Positions 11,441 through 22,560 are shown, numbered from the stretch's first letter. The stretch is 64,000 bases of DNA from Sequoia sempervirens (GCA_007258455.2 VDFB02270651.1:702299360-702363359); one strand, 5' to 3'. The notes: generated by a model not told the origin, from the sequence alone. A program made the numbers and translations.

Positions 11441-13592
11441 TGTCATGTCCTCGAAATCGTGACATTTTAGATAGTAAAGAAGCATATTTAAAATAGTTAT
11501 CCATTTGATATTACATAATTATACTTGTCCAAGACAATATTATAATTATGAATATTATTAATAATGTCATAAACTTTGCTATGATATAGTAGATATTAAA
11601 GTATATAAAATTAATACAAAATATAAACATGAAACAATATTGTAATTACGATTATAAATATAATGGATATTCATAAGAAAATCTAAATAATCAAATACAG
11701 ATGGAAATTATGATTATCATATAAGAAACAATACTAATATAAAATACAACATTATAAATATTAGAATATAAATGCTAAACCATTTAAATATTATGATTAT
11801 GATCTATAATATTAATTCATATTACACTAAATGCCTTTGTCATTGGGTTCTCCTATTTAAGCCTCCATACTGGACAAATTCGATACTTGTTCAAGTTTGG
11901 GTCTAGGATTGCCTTGGCTTTGCCCAGGGTCCCTTGGGGGTCCATTGTTGTGTCCCCACATTTGCAATATCAGATCTGGCCGACTAGCATAAAGGAATTA
12001 ATTAAATTAATAAAATCAAACAATAAATAACGCATGCTTTGAAGCACATCGAATGAGTCCCAAGTAAATAAACAACGATATTATTCAAGGATCGTCCCAC
12101 CTTAATGATAACACTTAAATACTTAATAAAGCTAACATAATCAACAAAGCAAACATAATGAAAAGCGTGGCAGTGCTTAAAATGGCTGACCTCCTTCCTA
12201 GCTGCTACAGCCGACCCATGGATTCATAAGGGTAGCGCTCCAAACTAACAAGTCGTCTATGTGTGATTAAATAAGAGACGCCTTCCTTTGTTAAGGATGT
12301 CCTCCTCTATGTGGTCGCCTCCTTTGAGAAGGCTATTCGCACCACTATATAAATAGAAATTGAAATGGAAGAGGAGCATTGAAGGGAATCATTTTCATAT
12401 ATTGCTCGCATGTGTTGAAATATTCAAGGTGGCCAACATATGGTTCTATGATTGGCGGGAAGAGAATGGAATTAAGACAACAACATATCCCAGCAGCGCT
12501 TAAGGATATCGGGCATGGGTGATTTAATGCTTGACCCAAACAAAGGCAGCATTGATGAAGTGAGAGGAGTAAGAGCGATGATGTAGATAAAGGCAGCATT
12601 TCAAATTGCAATTAGTATTAAGGAAACAAACCTTCCCTAAAAAGGACGTGCCCACTCAAACATGGTGGTTAATATAAGAAATGACTCTTCTCAAGAAGAG
12701 GCATAGGGAGGATAAATAGAAGATCTTTTAGGACCGATTTTAGGAGGGGATGCCAGCTGCATTATGGGTGTAATAAATGTATGGTGATGCAAATTTGTCT
12801 TGGCATAAGCAACAGATCTATGAAGGGAATATATGCATATGTATTATAAGTATAACAACCTACAAATAAGAATAATATGACCTATATACAAAGTAAGAAA
12901 TATATTTTTGAGTTGAAGGAAGAAAGGATCATATGGAACTCCGATCAATGAAAAAAGGAAGAAGTATTCAGCAGAATAAACCGGTCAGCAATCTGATAGG
13001 CATAAGTCAGAGGAATAGAGAAGGATCATGGTTGGAGGGAATAAGGAACGAAGAGGATATTCTGATAGGAAATAATTCTCTAAGATTTAATCAAATATAG
13101 AGCAGCAGACTGAGGTAAGTACCGTCATCCGTTTGAATAAAAGTTGATGGTTATGTATTTAGAAAATATGAGTTGTTACATCAATTATGGATTTAGGTGT
13201 AGTTCATATATGCATCATAGGTGATTGACAAATACAATATATATATATATATATATATATAATTTACGATTACCCAATAATGATGCTTGCAACAATTATT
13301 GAACCTTATAAGCAATTATGACTATTTAATATAAGAATGGATTTTTGAGCATACTCACTTTCGCTAATACTCGATTAAGGATAGGGAGTTTGCAAAGGGA
13401 GAGGCGGGTAATTTGATCACTTGATGGATGGTCCCAAGATGGGTAGGAAACCTTGAGGGAGTCCACTTGGAGACTGTGCACGCGCCCTTGGCACAGTAAT
13501 TCTACCATCCGTCGCTGGGGTTAGGAAAGAGAGAAGGATAAAAATCTATTTAGTACATAGATTTAGGTTAATCCCAAAAAGGGGACATTACA
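11441..13592 (+). mobile_element. Long LTR (~2.15 kb) of a second, truncated retrotransposon
   Basis: Starts TGTCATGTCCTCGAAATCG and ends CATTACA just before a primer-binding site, giving the canonical TG...CA ends. A TATA-like box, CTATATAAATA, lies at 12344-12354. No second copy of this LTR is seen on the other side, so the element is truncated. An (AT)n microsatellite lies near its 3' part (about 13238-13262). Confidence 0.78.
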
Positions 13593-13594
13593 AG

Positions 13595-13606
13595 TGGTAT
13601 CAGAGC
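13595..13606 (+). promoter_or_regulatory. Primer-binding site (initiator Met tRNA)
   Basis: TGGTATCAGAGC, the standard plant retrotransposon primer site complementary to the 3' end of initiator methionine tRNA. It lies 2 bp after the LTR end. Confidence 0.92.
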
Positions 13607-14385
13607 AGTCATCTTGCCATCCTGTGTATATTACGTGTGCCTTATGTGTATTCAAGTGTATACTTTGAGATAATGTATGTGTACTCAAGTGTATTCAAAG
13701 GTTTACTTTGTGACTTATCTGTATGCTTTGTAACATATGTTCATGTGAATACTTGTGTATTACGTGTATTCGCATGTCTGCCTCATACTCGTGTGTATAC
13801 TTGATGACCTTGGGATGGTGGACGGGTCCACGGTGTAGTATGGGATGCACCGAATCCCCCTTCCCGATTGACTGACGATATACTCATTTGATTGTATTTG
13901 TATTTGAGTGCATACTCTATGACTTGTGATTGAATTTGTATTTGAGTGTATACTCTATGATTGTATTTGTATTTGAGTGTCTACTCTGTGACTTGTATAT
14001 GTATTCGAGTGTATACTCTATGACGTGGTATTTGTATACTTTGTGACCTTGAATTCAAATGTGTATTTCATGATGATGTATTCAAGTGTATGCCCTATGA
14101 CATTGCATTTGCTGTGACTTGTATTCAAGTGTATACTTTATGACTCACATGTATTCATACATATGCTTCGTGACTTCATGTACTCGTGCATATACTTCAT
14201 GTGTTATTCACATATATACTTCGTGCTTTACCTATCTTATGGTGTTTTTGTTTCATGGTATATATGGACATGCTTAGCATCTTACTCGTCCACTCCATGA
14301 CTGATGTACTCTAATACATGACTATTCCATTCTTAAATGTATACTTTAAGAATGAGACAGACATGCGAATACATGTGTTTGTTCA
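13607..14385 (+). repeat. Degenerate minisatellite in the truncated element
   Basis: Right after the primer site, variants of GTATTCAAGTGTATACTTTG and GTGACTTG recur at roughly 25-40-bp spacing up to the junction. No gag ORF is present. The sequence stops abruptly at the right copy of the 54-bp repeat. Confidence 0.82.
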
Positions 14386-14439
14386 TGACAATTCTACAAA
14401 CACATGTTCTTGCATAGGTGAGCAAAGCAGGTAGGTTTA
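14386..14439 (+). repeat. 54-bp direct repeat, right copy
   Basis: Second copy of the 11387-11440 sequence. After it the gypsy pol sequence continues (GTGATCAGCTCTAGTGTGC onward). Confidence 0.93.
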
Positions 14440-14950
14440 TATAGGTTTACGTGATCAGCTCTAGTGTGCATGAAGTCAGCAAAAAAATTATGTTGATAGG
14501 CATTGCATCGAGAGATCTTTTGAAGCGGGAGACATGATTTTCCTTTGACTACAACCCTTCAAGTAGCCTATTTTAAAAAGTAAGATTGAAAAGTTAAAAT
14601 CCCATTTCTACGGACCCTACAGAATTGTGTGATGCGTGGGTGAGGTGGCTTACAAGTTGGAGTTACCCCCTTCTAGACAAATTCACATTGTCTTTTGTGT
14701 ATCTTGCTTGAAGGAAGTAGTTGGACAATAGGTCACACCTTTAGTTGAGCTTCCACCATTAGATGATGAGGGAAAGTTGTTGCTGGTGCTAGAATAGATG
14801 CTGGTTACTCGAGAGAAACAACTAGGAAATTGTGTTTGGATTGAAGTATTGCTATAGTGAAATGTTTTCCATGGGAAGGTGTGACTTGGGAGTTTGCTGA
14901 TATACTTGATCGCCTAGCATTTTCTTGTTTGCCGACAAGCAAATTTGGGG
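14440..14950 (+). pseudogene. Gypsy integrase C-terminus with chromodomain-like tail
   Basis: Continuation of the pol interrupted at 11440. Readable blocks in shifting frames include a FGPYRIV-like stretch, VAYKLELPPSRQIH, SCLKEVVG, then LVTREKQLGN-type and WKCFPWEGVTWES-like pieces that match the integrase C-terminal region and chromodomain of Tekay/Del-type chromoviruses. In those elements the chromodomain steers integration to particular chromatin. Stops interrupt every frame. A polypurine tract (GGGGAGGGAGGACTT at about 14947-14960) follows just before the 3' LTR. Confidence 0.8.
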
Positions 14951-14965
14951 AGGGAGGACTTATAA

Positions 14966-15251
14966 TGTCCTCTTTTTGACCACCAACACTAAGCAATTTC
15001 AATTGAATGGAGTCGGTGTTAAACAATCTATTGTCAATAGTTATAAATAGTTAAGTTAGGTAGTTATAATGTGTGCAACTTATAGTAAACTAGTGTTAAA
15101 GTATCTTGAATAAGGGGGGCATTGTAGACAAATTAGGAGTTATGCAACTAGTGACTAGTTTTACAACATCTTGAATAAGTGGGCATTGCAAACAAATTAG
15201 GAGTTATGCAACCAATTATCTCTTTGAAATCTTGGGAGTAATTGATTAGTT
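14966..15251 (+). mobile_element. 3' LTR of gypsy element, left part
   Basis: Starts TGTCCTCTTTTTGACC immediately after a polypurine tract and matches the 8647 remnant. It includes a local duplication (an AGTGGGCATTGCAAACAAATTAGGAG-like sequence at about 15110-15145 and 15175-15210). It is interrupted at 15251 by the next insertion and resumes at 17219. The true 3' end was not located; it probably lies between about 17.3 and 17.5 kb. Confidence 0.75.
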
Positions 15252-15589
15252 TTTGATTAGGGGTAAAACAGGTTTTGATGGGACCTGAAACCCAGTACAA
15301 AACGGTTTTGAAGGAACCTATAACCCTGTCAAAGAAAAGCATGCTGCAAATAAGATAAAACGCATACCAACAACAACTATAAGAAAAACATGATTACACA
15401 GGCTGCATCATACAAACAAGCAAGGGCCCGAGGTCCCTTTACAACCTGGTTTTAACCGGGACTAGAAACCCTTAGATACGCAAAGAAACCACCTGCATCT
15501 GCTAGGCATCAACAAACCATTCACTCATGGATGACACCACTAAGCCAAGAGAGATAACCAACTTAATGGTGTAGAACACCATCAAACCC

Positions 15590-15925
15590 CTAATAAAAAA
15601 TGCCAACAAATTCAACAACCCCACCTCAATAAGGGAGTCAGAGAGCACAACGGACCATTGGAGCACATCAACCACCTTGTAGCAGCACCCCACCAGAATC
15701 ACCAACCCGAACTCCACCTCAATAGGAGGCAGCTCCCCTCTATAGGAGAGGAAGAAATGAGAGCCCAACCCTCCAAAGCCATCACTCTTCTGCCCACACA
15801 TGCTCCACCTCAATAGGAACTAGTAGAAGAGAGAACACCCCACCAAACCTACAACACCTACCTCCACCTCAATAGAAGAGGGCTCCGCCTCAATAGGAGT
15901 AGTCTCCACCTCCATAGAAGACACT
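15590..15925. repeat. CCTCCACCTCAATAG minisatellite
   Basis: The motif CTCCACCTCAATAGGAG and close variants recur about six times with irregular spacing inside the 1.95-kb insertion, close to its 3' end. Confidence 0.75.
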
Positions 15926-16017
15926 AGCTATAGATTCAGAGGGAAAACTTTAGAAGGATAGTCACAACCCCTATTGGTAAAGCAAGGTACTGAACCAAGA
16001 TAGAGGGAGAATGCACT

Positions 16018-16743
16018 TCAACCACTAGAGAAAAACACCACAGCATCTGGCTCAAAAGGGACAAAACCCTCCAATCTGCAGAGGACCCAATAGCACAAAT
16101 CTTCCAAGAGCATAAGCCCGACAACCCCAAAAAATTGGAGAAAACTCTGCATCTCCACATGGGAACCCACACAAAACACCAACAGAGCATCAACTGCCAT
16201 AAACAAAAAGGCCACTCCCAACGAAAGAGAAAACATCATAGACCAATGAGGGAGTAGAACAACTCTCATGAAGAGCAAAAGAAACAAAACCAGGGCAGCA
16301 AAGATGCCCCCAACCACGAAAGAAGCTCTAAGCTCCAACTTACCAAACCACTCAAACACAGCAGCAAAAAGCAAATATAAAAAACTATGAGTATCTCCAT
16401 CTACAACTGCAGCATCACCATTAACCATCACAAAGGGATGGAAACAAAAATCACTAGCTAGAGAGAGTAGAACATAGCCCCCCACGATGTCATAAAAAAA
16501 CAAGACTGCCTCCAAAACAAAGATGAACCCGCACAGCAAAGCCCAACAAATAATTAATTCCTTCAAAGAGATAGCCTTCATCGACCAAAAGGAGTCCAAA
16601 ACAACTTCTAAAACAAACCATAGACCTTGAATCCACACAGGGGCCGCATAAGCTACATGGATGACAAGGGAAGAATGGCCTCCCAAGAGCAGTAGCACAC
16701 CTACAAAGCAAGAGAAGAGATCCCTAGAAATAGAAAGAAACAC
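16018..16743 (-). CDS. Unidentified 241-residue hydrophobic ORF inside TPRT element
   Basis: Very rich in Leu, Val, Phe and Ala. About six stretches of 18-25 residues could be membrane spans, for example near residues 8-30, 56-85, 113-150 and 150-205. No catalytic motif is recognised. The predicted start is the first ATG of an open frame; no upstream evidence fixes it. A 77-residue ORF (17174-16941) with a charged N-terminus precedes it close to the element's 5' end. The composition could come from a non-coding T-rich strand, so it may not be translated. If it is, it would be a membrane protein carried by a retroposed element. I do not assign a function. Confidence 0.35.
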   Translation of the reverse strand: MFLSISRDLFSCFVGVLLLLGGHSSLVIHVAYAAPVWIQGLWFVLEVVLDSFWSMKAISLKELIICWALLCGFIFVLEAVLFFYDIVGGYVLLSLASDFCFHPFVMVNGDAAVVDGDTHSFLYLLFAAVFEWFGKLELRASFVVGGIFAALVLFLLLFMRVVLLPHWSMMFSLSLGVAFLFMAVDALLVFCVGSHVEMQSFLQFFGVVGLMLLEDLCYWVLCRLEGFVPFEPDAVVFFSSG

Positions 16744-16940
16744 AAATAAGATCTGGGGCTAAGCACTAAGCTTAGAAAGAGCAACAAAAAAACTCCAAAG
16801 CAGGAGCTAGTCCCGAGCAAAGGGGAAGCCACGAGCCAAGGGAGAACAGCACAGCATAAGGCTCTATCCGTAGCAACCCTCATGAAACAACCTCTCAAAG
16901 AGAAAGTGCCAAAAAGAGAATAGCGCAGGAAAACACAACG

Positions 16941-17174
16941 CTAGTCCTCCACCGTCGCCATAGCCACATCTTCAAAAACAAAAGGGGAAACAAACCCCAC
17001 GACCTTAGGTAGAAAGGTGAACTTGAAAACCAGCGTGAACACAGGGACTGGACGAGCCTTTGCCATACACAAATCTGCATCCGAATCTTCATCTGCAACC
17101 TCTCCATCCTCGAAGGATTTCAAAAATCCGCTCCCTCTCCTAATCCTGCTCGCTCCTGCTCGTTTCTCCATCAT
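16941..17174 (-). CDS. Small unidentified ORF at 5' end of TPRT element
   Basis: Seventy-seven residues; starts about 26 bp inside the element's 5' end. The N-terminus is basic (MMEKRAGASRIRRGSG), then an acidic patch (EDGEVADEDSDADL), then a hydrophobic tail. A location just after the 5' boundary is where LINE ORF1 proteins start (compare 3873 in the first LINE), so this may be a decayed or diverged ORF1 beginning. No zinc knuckle or DUF4283 core was found. Confidence 0.35.
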   Translation of the reverse strand: MMEKRAGASRIRRGSGFLKSFEDGEVADEDSDADLCMAKARPVPVFTLVFKFTFLPKVVGFVSPFVFEDVAMATVED

Positions 17175-17218
17175 TTGTAAACTATTGTTTATTCTTATAG
17201 GGGAGTGATTGATTAGTT

Positions 17219-19000
17219 AACAAACAATAAATGTGGGATTACTTTGTGAAATTAGTGGATCACCTAGGCTAAGGGTATTATAGGTAGCATTGGGAATAAT
17301 AGAGAATTAGTTTTTTTTGAAATCAAAATCTATTGTAAGCAAATGAAGCTATAGGAATTCCTAGTACCTAGGACAAAAATTCATATGTATAGTTAGTAGT
17401 CTGGGGATGAAACCCTCTAGTCTACAAGTATAGTTAGTAGTCTAGGGATAAAACCCTCTAGTAGTCATCAACGTTTCAGAAATAGAACAATAGTAGTAAG
17501 CATGACATGAGAAGGAAATTACAAGTGTTTACAATATAAAGGAGAACAAACCTATGTTAACACCATTATCATTAAGAGGACAATAGGATTGGATTTGTGC
17601 GCATAGGTTTTAGTCAACATTCTACTTCATTCCAAGATTCATTTTGTATGCTAAAATGTCCAGTGAGTGTTATGTTGAACAATACTATGTTTCTATAAAA
17701 ATAATAAATAAAACCTTTTGTTATTAGATTTTTTGTACTTTTTAGTTAGAATTTTTCAACGTGTCCTATGGGCTTGGCTAGCCATTCTCATTCTCAAGAT
17801 GTTTTGGGGAATGATGCCTTGAAATATCTTTGGACTATCCCCTATCCTTGCCAATGGACTAGAAATGTCTCAGAAACAACACTTTGTCATTTGGGAATGT
17901 CTTGGGAAGGTTGGTCATCTTTGGCCAGAAAACACAAAATTAATTTTTCATTTTTTGTTGATTGGATTAAAAAATAAAAAAATAAGAGTGGTGGGCGGGC
18001 CCACAAGGCCTTTGCACCCCTTTGAAATACCTAAAAGTAGTAGTCTTGTTTAAAACAGCAAAACATATTGTAATAGTGGTCAGCCTTGAGGTTTAATAAG
18101 ATTTGCTTTGTGAGCTGAAAATTTGAGGTTTGAGGAGAAGAAGAGCAACAACATTGAGGTAGGTGTAACAGTGAGGGTAGTGAAAATGAAAATGTTAGCA
18201 GGGAACAAAAAAGAGTTGTTGGTTCATTAGAGTGTGGTGGTGCTATTGGTGAAGTGGGACTGCCACATAATTTGTTTCAATGCCCTTTTGTCCTCTTAAG
18301 ACCTTGGTCCTTATGCAAAGGGCCTAGCCAAAGCCACCAAACCTCTTTTACAATTTGTAATAGCTTTAAACAAAGATAAAAAGAAAAATTTAGGGAGCAT
18401 TTGGTTGTGTCATTTGTGCAACAAAGATTTTAGAGGGAGCTACACTAAGGTATTGGAGTCACCATTTGGTCGTTATAGGATGGGGGTTAAGGTTTGTCCA
18501 AAGATAATCATAGGTTAGAAGATAGAGGTAAATAGATTGTTTATGGAGGGTGAAAAAAGATTTAAGGGTATGCCAATAGAGTCTACAAAATATCCTATGC
18601 CATCCATGGTTGTCTATGATGAGATTTCTACAAGAGAAAAGAGGAAGGTGTTGATGCGTGTTTTGTGACACAACAAACATCTACTAGAATAAAGTGTCCA
18701 AGACGCTCTATCCCCTCTTGAAAAACTACCTTTTATGCTAAGATTGCAAGTAAGATCATATGGTAATTCCAATGTTTAAGATGAATGCGGATGAGCTCTG
18801 TGGTTTTGATGTGATTTGCTGGTTATGACAAGGGGACTTACTTTTGTGAATTACTCTGGAAAGCAGAGACATGAATACAGTATCATTTTGGATTTTTGAT
18901 TTTTTATAAAAAAAGTGAAAAAGGTTAAGGATTTTAGAGATCCTATGCTATTCCTAAGAAATCAAGAGACGGCGAAGATTAAATGAAACCAAATAAACAA
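17219..19000. other. Rest of gypsy 3' LTR, then unassigned DNA
   Basis: The first one to three hundred bases continue the interrupted LTR. A 42-bp tandem pair with the core GTATAGTTAGTAGTCT, ending in ACCCTCTAG, lies at about 17387-17465. No conserved coding sequence was seen in the remainder. Confidence 0.5.
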
Positions 19001-19484
19001 TACTCTGCTTCACCACGTTATACGACAACTACACAGAGCAAGTGCAATCTTCTGGGAATGTGCTTATGATTTTCACGTAATGAATAATTACCATCAAATC
19101 GAACAATAACTATCCAAACAGAAGTTAAGCATCCACGAAAAAGCTCAGTCTAACTTTGCACATTGAGTGAAAAGCATCCACTCAAAGAAAGTATGAGCTG
19201 GGTTTCACTAGTCTCCGTTATCAATCCATCATTCTTTTAACATACATTCTAATTCAAATTTACTAAATGAGAAAGAAAATATGCGACCATGCAACTATTT
19301 GACAATCAAGGATTCAAGGCACCTCATGCTTTTGAGCTTTATTATCAAAATAGTGTTTTCACAACAATCTCATAAACTCTCTCTTATTTTCTACAATCTA
19401 ATTCTCTTGAATCTGCTCTAAATTCTAATCTTCTAATCTCCAATTCTAATTCTAATTTCTAATCTAATGAAATGAAAGAGAGCG

Positions 19485-19505
19485 AAGGGGGGTTTATATA
19501 GTATT
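19485..19505 (-). promoter_or_regulatory. TATA-like box downstream of the unidentified coding unit
   Basis: On the minus strand CTATATAAACC lies about 115 bp beyond the stop of the large coding unit, followed by a pyrimidine-rich CTCTCTTTCATTTCATT stretch. This arrangement is common in LTR promoters, so the region 19.0-19.6 kb might be a 3' LTR. No matching 5' copy was found in the window. Confidence 0.3.
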
Positions 19506-19616
19506 TCAGAATTACAATGAACGGCCAAGATTGAAATGAGATCAATGGCCCAGATTAAACATGACTAAACCCTAATTAGGGTTTCCAAAATATCAACCAG
19601 TTAACTGGAGAAAACC

Positions 19617-21338
19617 CTAGACATCTGGAGTGGCATCCTTATCCATTTGTGCGGCGTTGTGTGCGGCGAACCTGGACACGATCGAGCTGACCTCCTCCAT
19701 GGCAATGTCCGGCAGCGCGTTGACGTTGTACTCCTGCAAGTCCAAGCTCTCGGCACATCCTGCAAAAGTGGTCGCCCATTCTGGTTCCTGTAGCAAGAAA
19801 GAATTTCTGATGGCCATGAAGTTGAAGACCCTGGTGAAGTTTTCTTTCATGAGTGGCCCGGAGATGGTGGAGAAAATTTTCTGTACTTGTTCTTTTAAAT
19901 TCTTTGGCCGCAAATGTTTCTTCCGGACAACATCTTTGTCGAGTATATCGGCAGCCATCTGGTAAATTTTACTCCGAATCTCTTTCGCCTGTTCTTCAAC
20001 TTTGATGCTATCTTGCTTCACATTTTCCAGGACTCCCTTCCGTGAAATCAGAGCATAATACCATCCATTGAAATCATATGCAGCTCCAGCCTCAACGATC
20101 CCATCATCAATCAACTTTTGTTTCGAGATGCCCTTCAATTCTCGAATGCATGGGATAATCCTGTTTTGAATGTCCTCGAGGCTACCCCAAGATTCTGCTA
20201 AGTCTGCAACCCGTGACAGTAAAAAGGAAACCTGCTCATACACACATGCTAGTCTCTCCGCGAACGCCAACGCCTCTTCTTTCCTTTCATCCATCCAACC
20301 CTTAGCTTCTTTCGCCGTAGTCAATTCTTCTTCAAAATTTCTAACTGGTTCTTGTGAAGAATTTGGAGGTAGAAGCGCTGCTTGGTCACCTTCATTCAGT
20401 GGCTTGGTCAGGTGCTGGATGTAGTCTTTTAGGCGCTCAATTTCTTTTTTATATTCTTTTTTCTTCGCCACTTCCTTTTCCAACCTGGATTTAATGGTGG
20501 CCACGGAATTGTCCAAGTCCTCAATCTCCTGCCCTTTTGTTGTCGGACCCATGTCAATTGTCTTGATGGCGTATTCCTCCGGGGCAATCTCATCTTGGAA
20601 CTTGTCAGCTGTGGGTATTGCAACTTGTAATGTGCGGTTGCCAGCCTCATCCCTTTGGATAGTGGAAAATTTCTTGGCCTTCTTTTTCGGGGCAACTTGC
20701 TCTAGCCTTGCCAAGAAATCCGTGTCATCATCTTCTTCTTCAGGTACCTCCGCTGGCGCCTTTCTTTTCAATCTTTCTTTCAGCCACTCTGGGATGGTTG
20801 GCTGCTCAATTCCGTCCTCTTGTTGACCTTGGACTTCTTGAATGTCCTGCACTTCTTGCTCTTCCTGCGTCTCTGGCATATTATGGAGTTCTTGCACATT
20901 CGGAATCTCCTGCACAGATGGGTCATCCTGGATCCCTTTGAGGGCGGAAATCATTCCTTCCTCGAATTCTTCTTCCATAATATCTGTATCATTATCTGAT
21001 TCTAGGATCTCAGTGCCTGCAGGAGAAGGTTGAGCATCGTCTTCCAGCTGCATTGGCTCCACATCTCCGGCGAGGGAAGGAATCCTGACATTTTCCAAAG
21101 ATTCTCTATCCATGGCGAGTATTTCTTCTATATTTCTGGAAGTGGCCGACTGAAGAGGTCTGGACTTGTGCTTCTTTCGAGAAGGCCCTTCATCTATCAT
21201 TTTGTCCTGTTTTGTAGATTTGCCAATTTCTTTTCTCTTCTTCAAGTTGGCAGCATCTGTTTGTCCATCTCCACGAGAGGCACCAGCATTTGAAGAACAG
21301 GACTCTGTATCGCCCATTAACTCATAGGTGAATTGCAC
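19617..21338 (-). CDS. Unidentified charged, coiled-coil protein (C-terminal part of larger frame)
   Basis: A 573-residue ORF. Residues 31-60 contain basic clusters (KKRKEIGK, RKKHK) that look like nuclear localisation signals; 95-215 are strongly acidic with a Gln/Glu/Val-rich repeat (VQE, IQEVQ) around 141-172; KRKAP (191-195) and PKKKAKK (217-223) are further basic patches; 270-312 is a likely coiled coil. The C-terminal 250 residues are mixed and probably folded. It lies in the same frame as the preceding ORF (22442-21363), separated by a single TAG with 8 codons to the first Met, so both were probably one protein. I do not recognise the family. It could be a host gene or a gag-like product of a non-autonomous element. 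Confidence 0.6.
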   Translation of the reverse strand: MQFTYELMGDTESCSSNAGASRGDGQTDAANLKKRKEIGKSTKQDKMIDEGPSRKKHKSRPLQSATSRNIEEILAMDRESLENVRIPSLAGDVEPMQLEDDAQPSPAGTEILESDNDTDIMEEEFEEGMISALKGIQDDPSVQEIPNVQELHNMPETQEEQEVQDIQEVQGQQEDGIEQPTIPEWLKERLKRKAPAEVPEEEDDDTDFLARLEQVAPKKKAKKFSTIQRDEAGNRTLQVAIPTADKFQDEIAPEEYAIKTIDMGPTTKGQEIEDLDNSVATIKSRLEKEVAKKKEYKKEIERLKDYIQHLTKPLNEGDQAALLPPNSSQEPVRNFEEELTTAKEAKGWMDERKEEALAFAERLACVYEQVSFLLSRVADLAESWGSLEDIQNRIIPCIRELKGISKQKLIDDGIVEAGAAYDFNGWYYALISRKGVLENVKQDSIKVEEQAKEIRSKIYQMAADILDKDVVRKKHLRPKNLKEQVQKIFSTISGPLMKENFTRVFNFMAIRNSFLLQEPEWATTFAGCAESLDLQEYNVNALPDIAMEEVSSIVSRFAAHNAAQMDKDATPDV

Positions 21339-21362
21339 ATTCCTCGCCCTTAAAGTTTCTAC

Positions 21363-22560
21363 CTACCGATCTATCCACCATTGAGAATACTTGAAAACGG
21401 GCCGCATGAGTGTCGCCAGGTCGCCCATCTCAGGCTCAAACCATCTCATAGGGGGGAGTGGCTCATTTTCATTGAAGCCTGGCTGCAAATAGACTCCATC
21501 ATCCTGTAGTTGATCAGGCACTTTGAAAAGCTCGGTTGCCCTTATCATGCTTAGTGGCAATCTTGACCACAGCCTCCTCCTCACGTCATATTCATCGGCT
21601 GCATTAGCCCAGAAGTCCTCTAAGTCCACTCGATGCTTGTATCTCTCTCCGTCCACAGTTTTGATGTGATGGAGTGGATCGAAATTATTTCTGGACTTGT
21701 ATGACAGGAACGGATAATTCTGGATCTCCAGTCGAGCAATCTCCGCTGCTTGTGCTGTTGGACATGATTCCTCCATGTTGCCGATGAAGAAAGGAAAGGT
21801 GACAGCTGCCTTTTGTTTTGGCCTTTGAATATTTTGGTACGCCTCTAATTGCCTCAGCACCTCCAGCAAAACCATTTTGTTGGTTGGATAGATGGGCAGT
21901 CTATAAGGATTTCCGGAGAATCCCTGGATCCTGATGTACGTGAACTTAGGAAATTGAATAAACCACGATCCATATCGGCTGATCAAACTCTTGGCCTCAT
22001 GGGTGAGTCTCTGATGCGTTCCGCCTTGCAGGAGCCGAGTGATGTACATCAAAAAGGCATCATGAGCTCGTCGGAAATGTGTCTTTTCTTTTAGTTGCAG
22101 CTGCGGATAACAGTCATATGCCTTGAGTTGTCCTTCGCCATTGCCCACCACTCCTTTGCAAATCAAGCCAGAATACTTGTAATACCTCGCAAGTGAATAT
22201 ATGACGTAAGAGCTCATGTGGAATGTCTTGGTCTCCTCCAGGTTGACCAACTGTTCGTGGAGGCTATCACTGATCATTCTGGACCAATTGAACATCTTGA
22301 CTCCAGTAATTATTTCATCCACGAAATAATACATCCAGTTCTCGAATGGTGCACCATGGGGGTTGCCTACTATCCTGTTTAGCAGCAAGACAATGTCGCC
22401 ATACTCCTCTTTAAAATGCGTTCTGACCAATTTTTTCGGCATCTTTCCTGCAGTAGGCTTGGGCTTCAGTAACCAATTCTTGTTTATGTTGGACGCACAG
22501 AGATCCTGCTGGCTCTGGTAAAGCTTGAGTGCTTCCTCCTTGGTGCGATAGGACGTTCGT
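21363..22560 (-). CDS. Unidentified protein, middle part (same unit)
   Basis: From the Met at 22442 there is a 359-residue open frame ending in WWIDR and a TAG. The same frame extends upstream without a stop to about 22560 (TKEEALKLYQSQQDL region). Readable features: a tryptophan/tyrosine-rich stretch GAPFENWMYYFVDEI, then FNWSRMISDSLHEQL, YVIYSLARYYKYSGL and ISRYGSWFIQFPKFTYIRI. It looks like a folded helical domain somewhat like plant-mobile-domain or gag-like proteins, but that resemblance is impressionistic. The long open frame without decay argues for recent function. Confidence 0.6.

Larger units (their letters stand above)
15252..17200 (-). mobile_element. 1.95-kb TPRT-type insertion with 18-bp TSD
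   Basis: Flanked by GGGAGTAATTGATTAGTT (15234-15251) and the same sequence with one mismatch (17201-17218). The 3' end faces left and shows only a very short A-tail. Its terminal sequence (TTTGATTAGGGGTAAAAC on the plus strand) resembles the end of the LINE at 2025 (TTTGATCCGTAAAAC). I infer a non-autonomous LINE-like element mobilised by target-primed reverse transcription. It is younger than the gypsy LTR it splits. No RT, endonuclease or zinc knuckle was seen. Confidence 0.78.

Noticed and set aside
13238..13262. (AT)n run as a possible promoter or origin signal
   Set aside because: Plain microsatellite; the LTR's TATA-like box is better placed at 12344.
19630..21293. Plus-strand ORFs opposite the large minus-strand frame
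   Set aside because: Shadow frames with serine/leucine-rich translation, opposite a long charged protein; no motifs.
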